Notes: generated by a model from the sequence alone, not told the origin. DNA of 64,000 nucleotides from Teredinibacter franksiae (GCF_014218805.1 NZ_JACJUV010000001.1:1624501-1688500), one strand, 5' to 3'. Numbered from the stretch's first letter, positions 8,814 to 18,509 are shown. Made by a program: numbers and translations.

Positions 8814-10079
8814 TCATCCAAAGCTCAGCAGAACCCTAGCCCCACCCAACGCTTTAGAGTCACCAATACTCAATTCAGCGCCGTGCCATTGCGCGATTCG
8901 CGAGGCAATGGCCAGCCCCATACCGTGGCCGCGCTTACTCTCCCCAGTTTTTCCTCGCCAGAAGGGTTTAACTACATGCTCGCGTTCATTTTGCGGTATA
9001 CCTTTGCCGTCATCTTCAATAGAGAGAAATAAGGTGGCGTTTCCGCGCTGCAGGGATACCAACACCTTGGACTTTGCATAGCGCACGGCGTTACCGAGTA
9101 AGTTATTCACTAGCATAGCTAGGTAGCGTTTATCGGCACAGAGGCTTGCCCTGTTCGTTTCGCATCGAAAATCGATGTGAATGTCTTCAATGTCAAAATT
9201 ACATATAGCCGCCTCAATGAAAGACTCCAAGTCAATACTTTCTTCTTTTTTCTGAATACGATTTTCGTCCAATCTTGCGTATTGCAACAGCGTTTCGATT
9301 AGTGACTCCATCTCTTCCATGTCACGATTAACGCGTTTTGCGTATTTATCTCTTTGTATTTTATCGTCGGTATCGGCAATGGCATCCAAACCAAAACGTA
9401 GGCGTGCAAGAGGTGTTTTTAGGTCATGGGATACCGCGCGGCTCAGCAATTTATTGTCTTCAATAAGTGACTGAATACGCTCGGCCATACGATTAAACTC
9501 GAGTTCAATATCCTGAATATAAGAAAATCGATTGAGTTTTACACGTGAGGTCAAATCCCCTTTACCCAGCACTTTGGCAGTATCTCGTAGTGCGATAAGC
9601 CGATAAATTAGCGGCCAGATCCATATCAAAATAATGGCGATTACACCGGCATAGAAACTCAGCGTTAAAGCAAGCTCCAGTTGACTTTCAGTTTCGGATT
9701 CCATCAGTGGGAGCGCCACGGCTAAAACCTGTTCAGACTCGGGTAGGGCATAATGCGCAGTTATACCCTCGTCTGATTCCAGTAATAGAGGTTCACCCTG
9801 TAAAAACTGAGAGTGAAGTGATTGTGGAACGGGGAAATTCTCCAAGGGAATAATCGCCAGTTGAAAGTGGCTACTTGCATTCCAGTTACGAACAAAATCG
9901 AATTGGTGTTCACTGGCCATATAAAGAGCGAGTATATCTCCCGAATACATTAACGAAGAATTGGTTTCGGAATCGATATTCTGCTGTTCCGCAGCAAAAT
10001 AAATTTGGTTTAAAATCCAGCCCAAGCCGACAATTGATACAATAACAACCGCAATAAGGGAGATACTTAATTTACGCAT
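8814..10079 (-). CDS. Sensor histidine kinase, RstB/OmpR-partner type
   Basis: A 421-residue inner-membrane kinase. Two membrane segments (residues about 5-25 and 142-165) bracket a periplasmic sensor, followed by a HAMP domain and a HisKA box SHDLKTPLARLR with phospho-acceptor His near residue 215. The ATPase domain has the N box GNAVRYA, G1 DDGKGIP and G2 HGMGLAIA. The start at 10079 is chosen because it overlaps the regulator stop by 8 bases, typical of coupled two-component genes; a start at 10100 is possible. It is the last gene of a MipA/OmpV - DUF3019 - response regulator - kinase operon. The stimulus is unknown; the neighbours suggest envelope sensing. Confidence 0.9.
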   Translation of the reverse strand: MRKLSISLIAVVIVSIVGLGWILNQIYFAAEQQNIDSETNSSLMYSGDILALYMASEHQFDFVRNWNASSHFQLAIIPLENFPVPQSLHSQFLQGEPLLLESDEGITAHYALPESEQVLAVALPLMESETESQLELALTLSFYAGVIAIILIWIWPLIYRLIALRDTAKVLGKGDLTSRVKLNRFSYIQDIELEFNRMAERIQSLIEDNKLLSRAVSHDLKTPLARLRFGLDAIADTDDKIQRDKYAKRVNRDMEEMESLIETLLQYARLDENRIQKKEESIDLESFIEAAICNFDIEDIHIDFRCETNRASLCADKRYLAMLVNNLLGNAVRYAKSKVLVSLQRGNATLFLSIEDDGKGIPQNEREHVVKPFWRGKTGESKRGHGMGLAIASRIAQWHGAELSIGDSKALGGARVLLSFG

Positions 10080-10770
10080 CGCCCCAGGCATCCTCTGCAA
10101 ATAAATAGCCTTTACTGCGTATGGTCTTTATTTTTCGAGGGTTACTGGGGTCATCCTGTAGTTTTTTTCGAATACGGCTGATACTTACGTCTACCGACCT
10201 ATCGAAACCATCGTACTCAATACCTCGAAGCTGACTGACCAGCTGAGTTCGGCTAATCACTTTTCCTGCACCTAAGGCGAGCAACCAAAGCACCTCGAAT
10301 TCGTTTGAACTGAAGGTAATGGCATCCCCCTTAAGAAATACGCTTTTCGACCTAGCATCAAGCTTTAAATCCCCAAATACACGCAAGGAACTCGTTGGTG
10401 CGGTGGTATCCATGCGTCGCAATAATGCCTTAATTCGAGCAAGTAAGATTCTTGGCTTTACCGGTTTATTAACATAATCATTCGCGCCTAACTCTAAACC
10501 CAAGACTTCATCCGCCTCCTCACTGCAAGCGGTCATCATCAATATTGGATTACTATAGAATTCGCGAACTTCCCGACACACTTCAAATCCATCCTTTTGC
10601 GGAAGCATTATATCCAGCAATACAAGATCTGGATTATCTGATCGAATAAGTTCTACGGCGATATCTCCACGGTTAGCTTGGGTAACCTGGAAATCGTGCT
10701 CGCTCAGGTAGTCGCAAATCCAATCGGCAAGGGAAGCATCGTCTTCAACGACCAATATATTTTTCTGCAT
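10072..10770 (-). CDS. OmpR-family response regulator, RstA-like
   Basis: A 232-residue regulator. The receiver domain has acidic residues DD near the N-terminus, phospho-acceptor Asp in LVLLDIMLPQKDG (about residue 52) and the conserved Lys in NDYVNKPVKPR. The C-terminal winged helix of the OmpR/PhoB type has SRTQLVSQLRG and DRSVDVSISRIRKKL. It overlaps the downstream kinase gene and follows the DUF3019 gene by 12 bases, so it is part of one operon. It most likely controls the operon itself and perhaps the divergent receptor gene. The RstA-like call rests on overall form and operon. Confidence 0.92.
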   Translation of the reverse strand: MQKNILVVEDDASLADWICDYLSEHDFQVTQANRGDIAVELIRSDNPDLVLLDIMLPQKDGFEVCREVREFYSNPILMMTACSEEADEVLGLELGANDYVNKPVKPRILLARIKALLRRMDTTAPTSSLRVFGDLKLDARSKSVFLKGDAITFSSNEFEVLWLLALGAGKVISRTQLVSQLRGIEYDGFDRSVDVSISRIRKKLQDDPSNPRKIKTIRSKGYLFAEDAWGDA

Positions 10771-10782
10771 ATTCGATAACTG

Positions 10783-11181
10783 TTAAAACAGCCTCCAACC
10801 GGTCGACACTTTTCTACGATTTTTGTACACCCAGGCTACATCCACCTTCACTTCGTACACTATCTGCATTCTAGATTCATCCTGAATATAGAAACGTTCA
10901 CTGGCCTTGGATTTAAATTCAAAGCTAAAACTTTGCAATTTTTCACCGTCCCAACACGCAAGTGGCCCCGCAACGTCGCCCATGTACAAGCAATAGCGAT
11001 TTTTCCCTAGCGTTAGCCATTCAAAATGCACTTTTTGATAACAGTACTGCCCTTCGTGCAAGGCAATACAGCGGTTTGGCTGTGCGCTTAGGGGAAGCTC
11101 CTGCAAAGGCCTCTCTGCTAATGCCTGTGAACAAACAACATACATCGCAGCTAAAAGAAACCCGTTTCTCTGTATAGTCAT
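10783..11181 (-). CDS. DUF3019 exported protein
   Basis: A 132-residue protein with a signal peptide (cleavage near SQALA). The mature part has the DUF3019 pattern: PNRCIALHEGQYCYQ, YCLYM, PLACW and a beta-rich tail ending in STGWRLF. Four conserved cysteines are probably paired in the periplasm. DUF3019 genes are known next to RstAB-like two-component systems and MipA/OmpV genes in marine gammaproteobacteria, as here. It could be a periplasmic accessory to the sensor kinase, but no activity is known. Confidence 0.8.
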   Translation of the reverse strand: MTIQRNGFLLAAMYVVCSQALAERPLQELPLSAQPNRCIALHEGQYCYQKVHFEWLTLGKNRYCLYMGDVAGPLACWDGEKLQSFSFEFKSKASERFYIQDESRMQIVYEVKVDVAWVYKNRRKVSTGWRLF

Positions 11182-11199
11182 ATCGCCCTGAAACCTCGC

Positions 11200-12063
11200 C
11201 TAAAATACTCGGTTAAAACTAATCAGGGCATAATTGCCATTGCTATCACTCATAAGCGGGCTTTTACGAGCCTCGTCAGGGTACTGATCAAACCCAATGT
11301 AACCCCGTAACACCCACTTCTCCGACAGGGGCCGAATAAAACCTAGTTGCAAACTAAGAGAAGCCGTACTGCCAGGTGAGTAGGCCGGGTAAAGATTCGT
11401 CGCCTCATGCTCCTCCACTCCAAACCACATATGATTGGTTTTAGCGGAGTTATACATCGCACTGGCAATACCAAAAAAATTCCAGTTCCGATATTGCCAG
11501 CCGCGGCCCACCCGTAAAGAACTCGTCACGCCGTTACCTTCAAGGGTGTCGGCCAGTAATCGATACTGAACAACGTAGTCATCGACATAATGCGTTACGC
11601 GCAGCCCAGTACCCATGTAAAACGTATTCCGTTCATACAGCTTTCGATTTTTTTCTTCATCGCTATCATCTTCGTGAATAGTTAAATCCATATCCGGCTC
11701 GTAGAATCCATTCATGCTACCCGCAAGGAAATCGACCTGCCACGTAGGGTTTTGCCAAAAAGTGTAGCCAAGATTTAATCCATCTTGGGTTCCTTGGGTT
11801 GCTTCAATAAAGAAACCGTGTTTTCGGTACTCACCAAAGAAGTCAATATCGATACCAAATCCAGCCTCACCGTCCACTTGGTTAGATTCTAGCGGGCTGT
11901 GTATATGACCCACTACAAGGCCTACTTCGAAAAAGCCACCATCTTCGTTTTGCGATTCTCGCTCGCCAGTGGTACGGACATCACTTGCAATATCCGCCGC
12001 GAATAACGGCAATGTATACAGCAGTACAATACACAACAGAATAGAATGCAGGTAATGTTTCAT
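11200..12063 (-). CDS. MipA/OmpV family outer-membrane protein
   Basis: A 287-residue protein from the Met at 12063, with signal peptide MKHYLHSILLCIVLLYTLPLFA. The mature chain is rich in alternating aromatic beta strands and ends with a terminal Phe (SFNRVF), the signature for BAM-mediated outer-membrane insertion. The FFEVGLVVGHIHSPLES and GIDIDFFGEYRKHGFFIEA segments match MipA/OmpV. Members scaffold murein enzymes or act as envelope pores or antigens. It is the first gene of the operon with DUF3019 and a two-component system, so its amount is probably controlled by that system. Confidence 0.85.
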   Translation of the reverse strand: MKHYLHSILLCIVLLYTLPLFAADIASDVRTTGERESQNEDGGFFEVGLVVGHIHSPLESNQVDGEAGFGIDIDFFGEYRKHGFFIEATQGTQDGLNLGYTFWQNPTWQVDFLAGSMNGFYEPDMDLTIHEDDSDEEKNRKLYERNTFYMGTGLRVTHYVDDYVVQYRLLADTLEGNGVTSSLRVGRGWQYRNWNFFGIASAMYNSAKTNHMWFGVEEHEATNLYPAYSPGSTASLSLQLGFIRPLSEKWVLRGYIGFDQYPDEARKSPLMSDSNGNYALISFNRVF

Positions 12064-12261
12064 AATTTGAATATTCAAAATGGAGTTAGACCACAGTATT
12101 CTAATTGGTTCGTTGTAAAAACGTGTAACAGAATGTTTCTACCTTCAGCCACAGAACGTCTGTTTGTAACACTACGTAACCGTGGTGAACAAACAGATAC
12201 AGCAAATAAGTACTATTGCCACGAAAATGTCCGCATTCAATGTACTCAAAGGATCGAAGTC

Positions 12262-14319
12262 ATGAAGAATAGCGCCGTAACGTTAAGCCTATTATTGTCG
12301 TGTTTTTCACTAAGCCCATCCCTATTCGCCAATAGCGACGACACCTCTAGTGGTGAGCCAAAAGTTGAGGAAATGATGGTTATAGGCTCAAAGCGTCAGG
12401 GAGACTACACAATCATTACTCAAAATACGGAAAAATTAGTGGAAACGGCCGGCGCAATGGGCGACCCCTTGGCCGCTGTATTTGCGCTGCCCGGCGTCGT
12501 CTACGCTGATGGACAGGAACCCGCTGTTAGAGGCTCTAGCCCTAACGATAACCAGTTCGTGGTCGATTTTATGCCCGCAAGCTACATTTTCCACGCGTTT
12601 GGGGTTTCCATATTCAGCGAATTCATTTTGCACGACTTTCAAATGTACTCCGCTGGCTTTGGGCCAGAATATAGCAATGCGACCGGTGCAGTATTTGATG
12701 TTCGACTAAGGCAGCCCAAAAACGAGCCGCTTTCGGCCGTTGTTGATTTTTCCATGCTACGCTCAGGTGTTTTTCTTGAAGGTGGCGTAACAGACTCTTC
12801 ATCCTTCTATTTGTCGTATAGGCAAAGCCTAATAGACCTGTTTGTGGATGCAGACGCGCTTTCCGACGAGGACGAGGGCATTAAGTTTACCAAGGTACCC
12901 TCAGACAACGATTACCAGTTCAAATATAGCTGGGATGTGAACGAGTATCACCGGCTATCACTATCAGCCAACGGCGCCTCCGATAATGCCGAGGCCGAAC
13001 TCAACGAAAACATCGACTTTGTAGCCAGCAACCCCGATTTCGCCGGTGATGCAAAAATTGAAGAAAAGTACACAGGCCAAAATATTGTGTGGGAATACAC
13101 AAACGGAGCTGGCACCGAATTCACCTTAGGTTACGGATTACTGAACGACAACAGCCTCGCTTACTGGGGCGACAGTTACGCAGAGGAAGTAAACACCAAA
13201 CAATCCACGATCAAGTCTCGCTTCAGTCTCCCAGCGGGTAAAACACTCAGCTTTGATATAGGTAGCCAGCTCGCGGATATTAACCTCGACTATTTATTGG
13301 ATTCCGTACTTTTCGTTTGTACGGAGTTTGACCCCGCCTGCGATGACAAGCGTACAGAGGAGCGATTACTCGTGCGCAGGAACAACAAGCGGCAAGAAAT
13401 CAGTCATTACATCAACACCATTTGGACTCCATCTGATGACTGGCGGTTTGACTTCGGAGTGCAATACCAAGCAAACGACTATACCGATGAAACATTCTAC
13501 CTCCCCCGTTTAGCGGCAGCGTGGCAGGTAGCGCCACAAACCACCTTGACAGCTAAGGCTGGCCAGTACAATCGGTTCCCCGATTTGGGCACCGTAATGC
13601 CGGAAACGGGCAACCCTGATATCGCATCCCCCACGGCCAATCACTTTACCTTAGGCGTAGCGCAAGTAATTGAAAATGGCTGGAGCGTTTCATTAGAAGG
13701 CTATTACAAAACGTTGGACAAACTACCCAAAGCGATTGCCGCCGACGAGCCCAATTCAGCATTACACTACGTAAATGGCATAGAAGGAAAAGCCCGTGGC
13801 ATCGACCTAATGATCAATAAAAATCGCACCGATCAATGGTGGGGTTGGTTCGCTCTCAGCTACGGTAACAGTGAGCGAACAGATATAAGCACAGGTGAAA
13901 CGCGCGAGTACTATCTCGACACGCCCTTTATTGCCAACTGGGTTATGAACTACCAATTCAGGCCCAATATGAATATCGGCTGGCGCTGGTCGATTCGCAG
14001 CGGGCAAACCTATACGCCCATCGATGGCATACAACAAAACCCCTGGTTTGAAGACAGCGTGCTACCCGTTTACGGTGAAGCCTTTTCTGAAAGACTGCCC
14101 TACTACAACCGCTTAGATATTCGCTTTTCCTGGGAAACAACAACCTTCGGCAAAGATTCAGAGTTGATTATCGATATTATTAACGCGCTCAATCATAAGA
14201 ATATTTCCGATCGCTCTTTGGATTATCAGAAGGTTAACAGCATTGAGGATGAAGTTATCACCGTAGACGAAGCTTCAATCGGCTTACAGCCAGCCATTAC
14301 ATTCAGAATGCGCTTTTAG
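12262..14319 (+). CDS. TonB-dependent receptor
   Basis: A 685-residue outer-membrane receptor. I chose ATG 12262 because it has AAAGGA upstream and begins a signal peptide (MKNSAVTLSLLLSCFSLSPSLFA); the longer frame from 12046 overlaps the divergent operon. The plug domain shows PGVVYADGQEPAVRGSSPNDNQFVVD and GPEYSNATGAVFDV. The barrel has many aromatic strands and ends in ITFRMRF with a terminal Phe. The substrate (siderophore, sugar or peptide) cannot be told. It is divergent from the MipA two-component operon, with about 200 bases of shared regulatory DNA. A weak TonB-box-like MMVIGSK lies near the mature N-terminus. Confidence 0.88.
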   Translation: MKNSAVTLSLLLSCFSLSPSLFANSDDTSSGEPKVEEMMVIGSKRQGDYTIITQNTEKLVETAGAMGDPLAAVFALPGVVYADGQEPAVRGSSPNDNQFVVDFMPASYIFHAFGVSIFSEFILHDFQMYSAGFGPEYSNATGAVFDVRLRQPKNEPLSAVVDFSMLRSGVFLEGGVTDSSSFYLSYRQSLIDLFVDADALSDEDEGIKFTKVPSDNDYQFKYSWDVNEYHRLSLSANGASDNAEAELNENIDFVASNPDFAGDAKIEEKYTGQNIVWEYTNGAGTEFTLGYGLLNDNSLAYWGDSYAEEVNTKQSTIKSRFSLPAGKTLSFDIGSQLADINLDYLLDSVLFVCTEFDPACDDKRTEERLLVRRNNKRQEISHYINTIWTPSDDWRFDFGVQYQANDYTDETFYLPRLAAAWQVAPQTTLTAKAGQYNRFPDLGTVMPETGNPDIASPTANHFTLGVAQVIENGWSVSLEGYYKTLDKLPKAIAADEPNSALHYVNGIEGKARGIDLMINKNRTDQWWGWFALSYGNSERTDISTGETREYYLDTPFIANWVMNYQFRPNMNIGWRWSIRSGQTYTPIDGIQQNPWFEDSVLPVYGEAFSERLPYYNRLDIRFSWETTTFGKDSELIIDIINALNHKNISDRSLDYQKVNSIEDEVITVDEASIGLQPAITFRMRF

Positions 14320-14357
14320 TTAGGACCTCACGAGACATACGCCAAGGACCGAAACTT

Positions 14358-14384
14358 CGGCTGATCGCATGCGACCAGCCGTTT
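14358..14384. terminator. Bidirectional terminator
   Basis: CGGCTGATCGCA/TGCGACCAGCCG stem with one mismatch followed by TTTCTTA, between converging genes. Confidence 0.8.
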
Positions 14385-14385
14385 C

Positions 14386-16116
14386 TTACTGCTCCAAATA
14401 TTTTTTCAATAAAGCTATTTTATCAGGTGACAAACTGCGTGTAAGAGGCATATACAAAGTAGTATCACGATACTCTGCTGAAATTCTCTTTAATAGTTCG
14501 CCGCCAATCGCATTAATCGTTGCTTCATCATTCAGCGGTATACGTTTAGACATAGCCGGAAACAGCACATAGAAAAACCGAAGGCAGTGCTCGTAAACAT
14601 CTTCCCAGGTCACGGTATCGCTTTGTAAAAGTGCCTCAATATTGCCTTCTGGGTATTTTCGGAAGGAATTAAAATAGAGCTGATTACTGTTCATGGAATA
14701 GTTCAGCGACATAAAGCCGTCACGGCCAATAATATGCGTCAATTCAAAATCAATTTCAGTAGCCCCAGCGGGCACACTCAATTGGCCCGGAAATTCAAAA
14801 AAGTGGTTATTGGGTAATGTGCCCGGAGCTGAACTGGTTACGTCAACGGTAATCGACGATTTCAATTCGCCACCCAACTCGCGCACCTGCAAGCCTACTT
14901 TCGAAAAATACTCTCCGGTTTGGTTTACGTAGGTATTCCGGCAATCGCTATAGATACGGATAGGCGCCTCAACAATACTCAAATTATTCTCGGTACTTTT
15001 TATAACAATCGGGTTATTCACCAATTCGGTTACGTCATTGCTATCTAAAGGAATATCGTAAAGCCCACCATAGAGGTAATAGTCGTTTGGCAGTGAAGCA
15101 GTTTCCAACAATGTACCCGCCGCTGTGCCAATTTCCAGATTACCGTAATCCACATTGGGTTCAATAGGCCCTGTATTGTCCTGACCCTTTTGGCGAATAG
15201 CCGAACCTTCCAAAGCACTCACTAAATCTAAGCTGAGTAGCTTTTTATCGACATCCAAATGAGCCAAACCCTGTGCGCCACCCAAATTCTGATTTTGCAG
15301 TAAGCGCCCCGGCGACACCGTAGCGGTTTCACCGGTATACCATGGGCCTATGGAGCCTATAATTCGCCCCAAAGACGGATTAGCGTCGTTGCGGTTCTGG
15401 GCATAATTTTCTTGCATCACCTCACTGGATAAACCCGGATAAAACTGAAACATAGAAAAACGCACGACAATGCCCTGCGCTCCGGGTGCATTAATAATGT
15501 CATTGAGAATACCAATACTGTTGTCGTAGCTAACAATATCGTCTTTATTAAACGCTAACTGAAAAGTACCACTGGCGTAGGCAGAACCGGGAGTTCCATA
15601 AGGTGGCTGGGTTTTACTTTTATCGTAGCGCAAGCCGAGAAAGCGCGAGTAACTTACCGAATTGCCTTTTACTAAAAGCACCGGGTTAGGGTAACCAATT
15701 TGCAAGCCACCTGCGTAAATTTGTGTAGTGATACTACTGGTGGGGTCGACATCCACCATTACCGGCCCGCCATAGGGACCATCGCCTGTTTTCGGGTCTA
15801 CTCCGCCCAGCAAGTAAACACCTTCCCCAATTAAATCACCATGCGTAGTCATGCCGCCGGGGTTGCCCGTAGAAGACACTTTATTGTCCATCAGCTGTAC
15901 TTGATGGTCGCCGTAATAGTTCCAGCCACCATTGGCATAATAATCGCCATTCGGCGCGCGCAAGTATTCAATGATTTGCTCGTCGGTGTCAGAGCTTGTA
16001 ACTTTTGCCTCGGCAAGATCAACTATTTCCGGAGAATACTGTTCGTTATTGGCGGTATCTACGTTTGTGCTTCCACCGCCCCAAAAATTAATACGTGGTC
16101 CGTCTAAATAACTCAT
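14386..16116 (-). CDS. Uncharacterised 576-residue protein
   Basis: No named family is recognised with confidence. The N-terminus YLDGPRINFWGGGSTNVDTANN recalls large uncharacterised proteins that start with a PR-(I/L)-(N/H)-F and TVNN-type segment. There is no signal peptide. The chain is rich in Gly, Asn and Tyr and in beta-like segments, with PGRLLQNQNLGGAQGLAHLDVDKK mid-chain and a helical C-terminal end. The ATG overlaps the stop of the upstream CMDCH lipoprotein gene (ATGA) and has AGGAGG at good spacing, so the two are translationally coupled. A joint role at the envelope is possible, but the lack of an export signal here is odd. Confidence 0.6.
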   Translation of the reverse strand: MSYLDGPRINFWGGGSTNVDTANNEQYSPEIVDLAEAKVTSSDTDEQIIEYLRAPNGDYYANGGWNYYGDHQVQLMDNKVSSTGNPGGMTTHGDLIGEGVYLLGGVDPKTGDGPYGGPVMVDVDPTSSITTQIYAGGLQIGYPNPVLLVKGNSVSYSRFLGLRYDKSKTQPPYGTPGSAYASGTFQLAFNKDDIVSYDNSIGILNDIINAPGAQGIVVRFSMFQFYPGLSSEVMQENYAQNRNDANPSLGRIIGSIGPWYTGETATVSPGRLLQNQNLGGAQGLAHLDVDKKLLSLDLVSALEGSAIRQKGQDNTGPIEPNVDYGNLEIGTAAGTLLETASLPNDYYLYGGLYDIPLDSNDVTELVNNPIVIKSTENNLSIVEAPIRIYSDCRNTYVNQTGEYFSKVGLQVRELGGELKSSITVDVTSSAPGTLPNNHFFEFPGQLSVPAGATEIDFELTHIIGRDGFMSLNYSMNSNQLYFNSFRKYPEGNIEALLQSDTVTWEDVYEHCLRFFYVLFPAMSKRIPLNDEATINAIGGELLKRISAEYRDTTLYMPLTRSLSPDKIALLKKYLEQ

Positions 16117-17378
16117 TTTGCACCTCCTGATACTGGTGATTGAGCAAACAGAAAAATAAAGCTGTAATTCGACTTAACCTTGTCCCCAGGTACCCGTGCA
16201 GTTGAATGGCAATCCATACAGCTACTCGTTGGCTGGATATAACTCTCCATGGTTACATTAGCCACCACACCGGGTGTAGGCGTACCTTGAGGGTTACCGG
16301 GGTTTAGAGGGTCTACCGGCCACTGCGGCGATATCAGCTGGTAGTACTCAAACGGCGTGCCAGCCACATTAGATTGCCATTCGGCATTAACGGTTTTTAC
16401 CGCATCCTGCAGTGGGGTTACACGGGTAATTTGATTGGGTTTAGTAAACGGTTGGCCCGATTTTTTCGGCGAAATATTGGGGTCACAATACTCGCCAGAA
16501 CAATTGGCACTGTAATAAGAGGCATGCCCAGTAGAGGTGTTTACGTTATCTACCTGCTCGAACGTGGCCCAAACCCATTGAGGAAAACCCGCCGGTTTGT
16601 AAATAATATGAAAACCCACCAAACCCACCGTCGCTGCACGTGTAGTGCCCGTGGGCTTACCCGTATCATCGAACACCTCTACCTGCACGGACATGGTTAA
16701 GAATCGACTCGCATCGTCATCGCTCTGTATAATTTTCCACGCCGCCTTAATTTCCAGAGCATCGTTGGGAAAGCTTACGTTTTCGGCCTGACTAACAACC
16801 TGCTCATTATAAAATTGATGGCTACGAACATAATTGTACGACGTTTTATTCACCGCAATTGAATAGTAGGTGGGGTTGTTGTTTTGATCTATCAACCAAC
16901 CACCAACGGCCTGCGCAATACTCTCTTCCACCGGTAGGCCTGCATTCGCTTTTGCGGCATAGCGTAATACCGACTGCCCGGTGCCGTCGCGCCAAGGGCC
17001 TGGATCTATTGCACCGGGTAGAAATATTTCATCGGTTGTTTTAAAACTCTCCCACACGGTTTGTCCTGGCGAGCCCAAGTTCATAGAGCAGTTTGCTACG
17101 CCCCGTTGGCCCGTTTGTGCTGGCCAGTTAAGCGCTACGAACTGCTGCCATGCGTAAACGGCAAAATCGCTAGTAGACGCTTTAGCAGAAGGGGGGGATT
17201 CAGGGAAAATACACAGGGAGGAATCAATTATATTTATCTTTGAAACCTGTTGGTTAACGCTAACTTTAGTCGCTTCATTTTTTGTTTTTTTCTGTGGTGG
17301 CGGTAGTTCACTATCGCTCTGTGAACACCCACTTACCCCCGCCAATAATACTGCCATACACAACATAATCTTGTTCAT
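16113..17378 (-). CDS. Uncharacterised lipoprotein with a single CxxCH motif
   Basis: A 421-residue product from the ATG at 17378, preceded by AAAGGA. It begins with a lipoprotein signal (MNKIMLCMAVLLAGVSGC). The body shows FAVYAWQQFVALNWPA near residue 70, and GLVGFHIIYKP and PQWVWATFEQVDNV around residue 270, a combination I recall from uncharacterised proteins often labelled cytochrome-c-family. Near the C-terminus SCMDCHSTARV carries one CxxCH, which could hold a c-type haem, although no distal Met ligand is obvious. It is coupled by a 4-base overlap to the next gene. The pathway is unknown; a periplasmic redox or binding role is inference. Confidence 0.65.
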   Translation of the reverse strand: MNKIMLCMAVLLAGVSGCSQSDSELPPPQKKTKNEATKVSVNQQVSKINIIDSSLCIFPESPPSAKASTSDFAVYAWQQFVALNWPAQTGQRGVANCSMNLGSPGQTVWESFKTTDEIFLPGAIDPGPWRDGTGQSVLRYAAKANAGLPVEESIAQAVGGWLIDQNNNPTYYSIAVNKTSYNYVRSHQFYNEQVVSQAENVSFPNDALEIKAAWKIIQSDDDASRFLTMSVQVEVFDDTGKPTGTTRAATVGLVGFHIIYKPAGFPQWVWATFEQVDNVNTSTGHASYYSANCSGEYCDPNISPKKSGQPFTKPNQITRVTPLQDAVKTVNAEWQSNVAGTPFEYYQLISPQWPVDPLNPGNPQGTPTPGVVANVTMESYIQPTSSCMDCHSTARVPGDKVKSNYSFIFLFAQSPVSGGAK

Positions 17379-17915
17379 AGCAAATCCTTTTATTGTTATT
17401 AAAGGTGCCTTAAAGGCTGCTAGCATTGTGGTTGTGTAATACTGCTCTGACAAGCGTGGCTTTAAAAATTGGCGTATACATGGTTATTACGGCGTACGAT
17501 TTCCCGAACAGTGCGCAAACGCGCGTATGGCAAGCCGCCCGACAACACTAGATTGCGGCGTTGCGGAAAAGGCTTAATAGGAGACGCATAAGAGTTTACG
17601 CTTTTACCTAGGCAGCGGTACTCAACCGTGAGCACCGCTCGCCGTAAATGCAGATATTTTTCATTTTGTCCATATACCGAGTACACGCCTCGACCACCGC
17701 TAGAGTACTAACTCAACGTGCCATCAACGATGGATAAACAACAGGTTCTGGAGAGGGAACCCCACTAACGTAAAATAGTCAGTAATCACCAGAACTTACC
17801 CAGCAATTACGCTGAAAAAACTGTCCGTGCGCATGGACGCATACACAGAAAAAACCAACAATCAGCAGCAGATAGTTCGCAAAACCGAACATAAAATGAA
17901 GTACCCTACCCCCAA
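17379..17915. other. Intergenic region, no gene seen
   Basis: Over 500 bases upstream of the lipoprotein gene and downstream of the CBS gene. Only scattered short ORFs without ribosome sites or family resemblance were found. It presumably contains the promoter of the lipoprotein pair. Confidence 0.45.
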
Positions 17916-17947
17916 TAAAAAAGCCCCGTGCAACAGCATGGGGGCCA
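17916..17947 (-). terminator. Terminator after the CBS-domain gene
   Basis: On the minus strand GCATG-flanked GC-rich arms with a TGTT loop are followed by GCTTTTTTATT. It is an imperfect stem with a clear T run, 50 bases after the CBS stop. Confidence 0.7.
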
Positions 17948-17996
17948 ATTCGAATTCATACAGAGTACGAAAAGAAGTGAACGTGCGCTACCCGCG

Positions 17997-18509
17997 TTAT
18001 ATCAGCTTATGCAATATGTCACGCGCGGTAACAACACCAACCAACTGACCATTGTCGGTAATAAACAAACGATGAATATGTTTATTAACAATTAATTCGC
18101 AGGCATCTGAAACCGGAGCATTCACGTCTAGCGAGAAAACCTCGGGAGTCATTATGGCGTTTGCCGTACAGTTTTCGTTGGCCCTCTCACGCAAGTGGCG
18201 AATATCTTTGTCGCCCAACTTCCCCCCAAAGGGCCCGCAATAAAACTGAGAAAGCTTTTCCAGCTCGTCATCGGTAAGGGTCCGGGTTTCGAACCTTACA
18301 ACGTCAGACTGAGTAACAACGCCAACCAGTTCATCGTCGGCCGCAATAACCGGTGCGCCAGAAATACCGTGTTTAACAAAAAAACCTGCGAGCCGCTTAA
18401 CCGACCACCCCTCATAGACCGTTAATACTTTGGGCGACATTAAATCAGCTATTGCTAAACCCAAGAGAGCTTCCTGAAATGAAGACCCGGTCATAATATG
18501 TGCTCCCAT
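17997..18509 (-). CDS. CBS-domain-pair protein
   Basis: A 170-residue protein made almost wholly of two CBS domains: IADLMSPKVLTVYEGWSVKRLAGFFVKHGISGAPVIAADDELVGVVTQSDVV and NAIMTPEVFSLDVNAPVSDACELIVNKHIHRLFITDNGQLVGVVTARDIL (each about 50 residues). A 45-residue helical insert with Cys-Gly separates them. CBS pairs bind adenosine nucleotides and act as regulatory modules. GAGG lies before the first ATG; a second ATG five codons later is also usable. It trails the narGHJI-ppiC run on the same strand, so it might sense energy state in anaerobic growth, but this is only inferred from position. Confidence 0.88.
   Translation of the reverse strand: MGAHIMTGSSFQEALLGLAIADLMSPKVLTVYEGWSVKRLAGFFVKHGISGAPVIAADDELVGVVTQSDVVRFETRTLTDDELEKLSQFYCGPFGGKLGDKDIRHLRERANENCTANAIMTPEVFSLDVNAPVSDACELIVNKHIHRLFITDNGQLVGVVTARDILHKLI

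Noticed and set aside
12046..12261. Long N-terminal extension of the TonB receptor frame
   Set aside because: It overlaps the divergent mipA gene and has no signal peptide; the ATG at 12262 has both ribosome site and signal.
18285..18300. T-arm-like GTTTCGAACC as a possible tRNA
   Set aside because: It is inside the CBS gene and no cloverleaf can be drawn.
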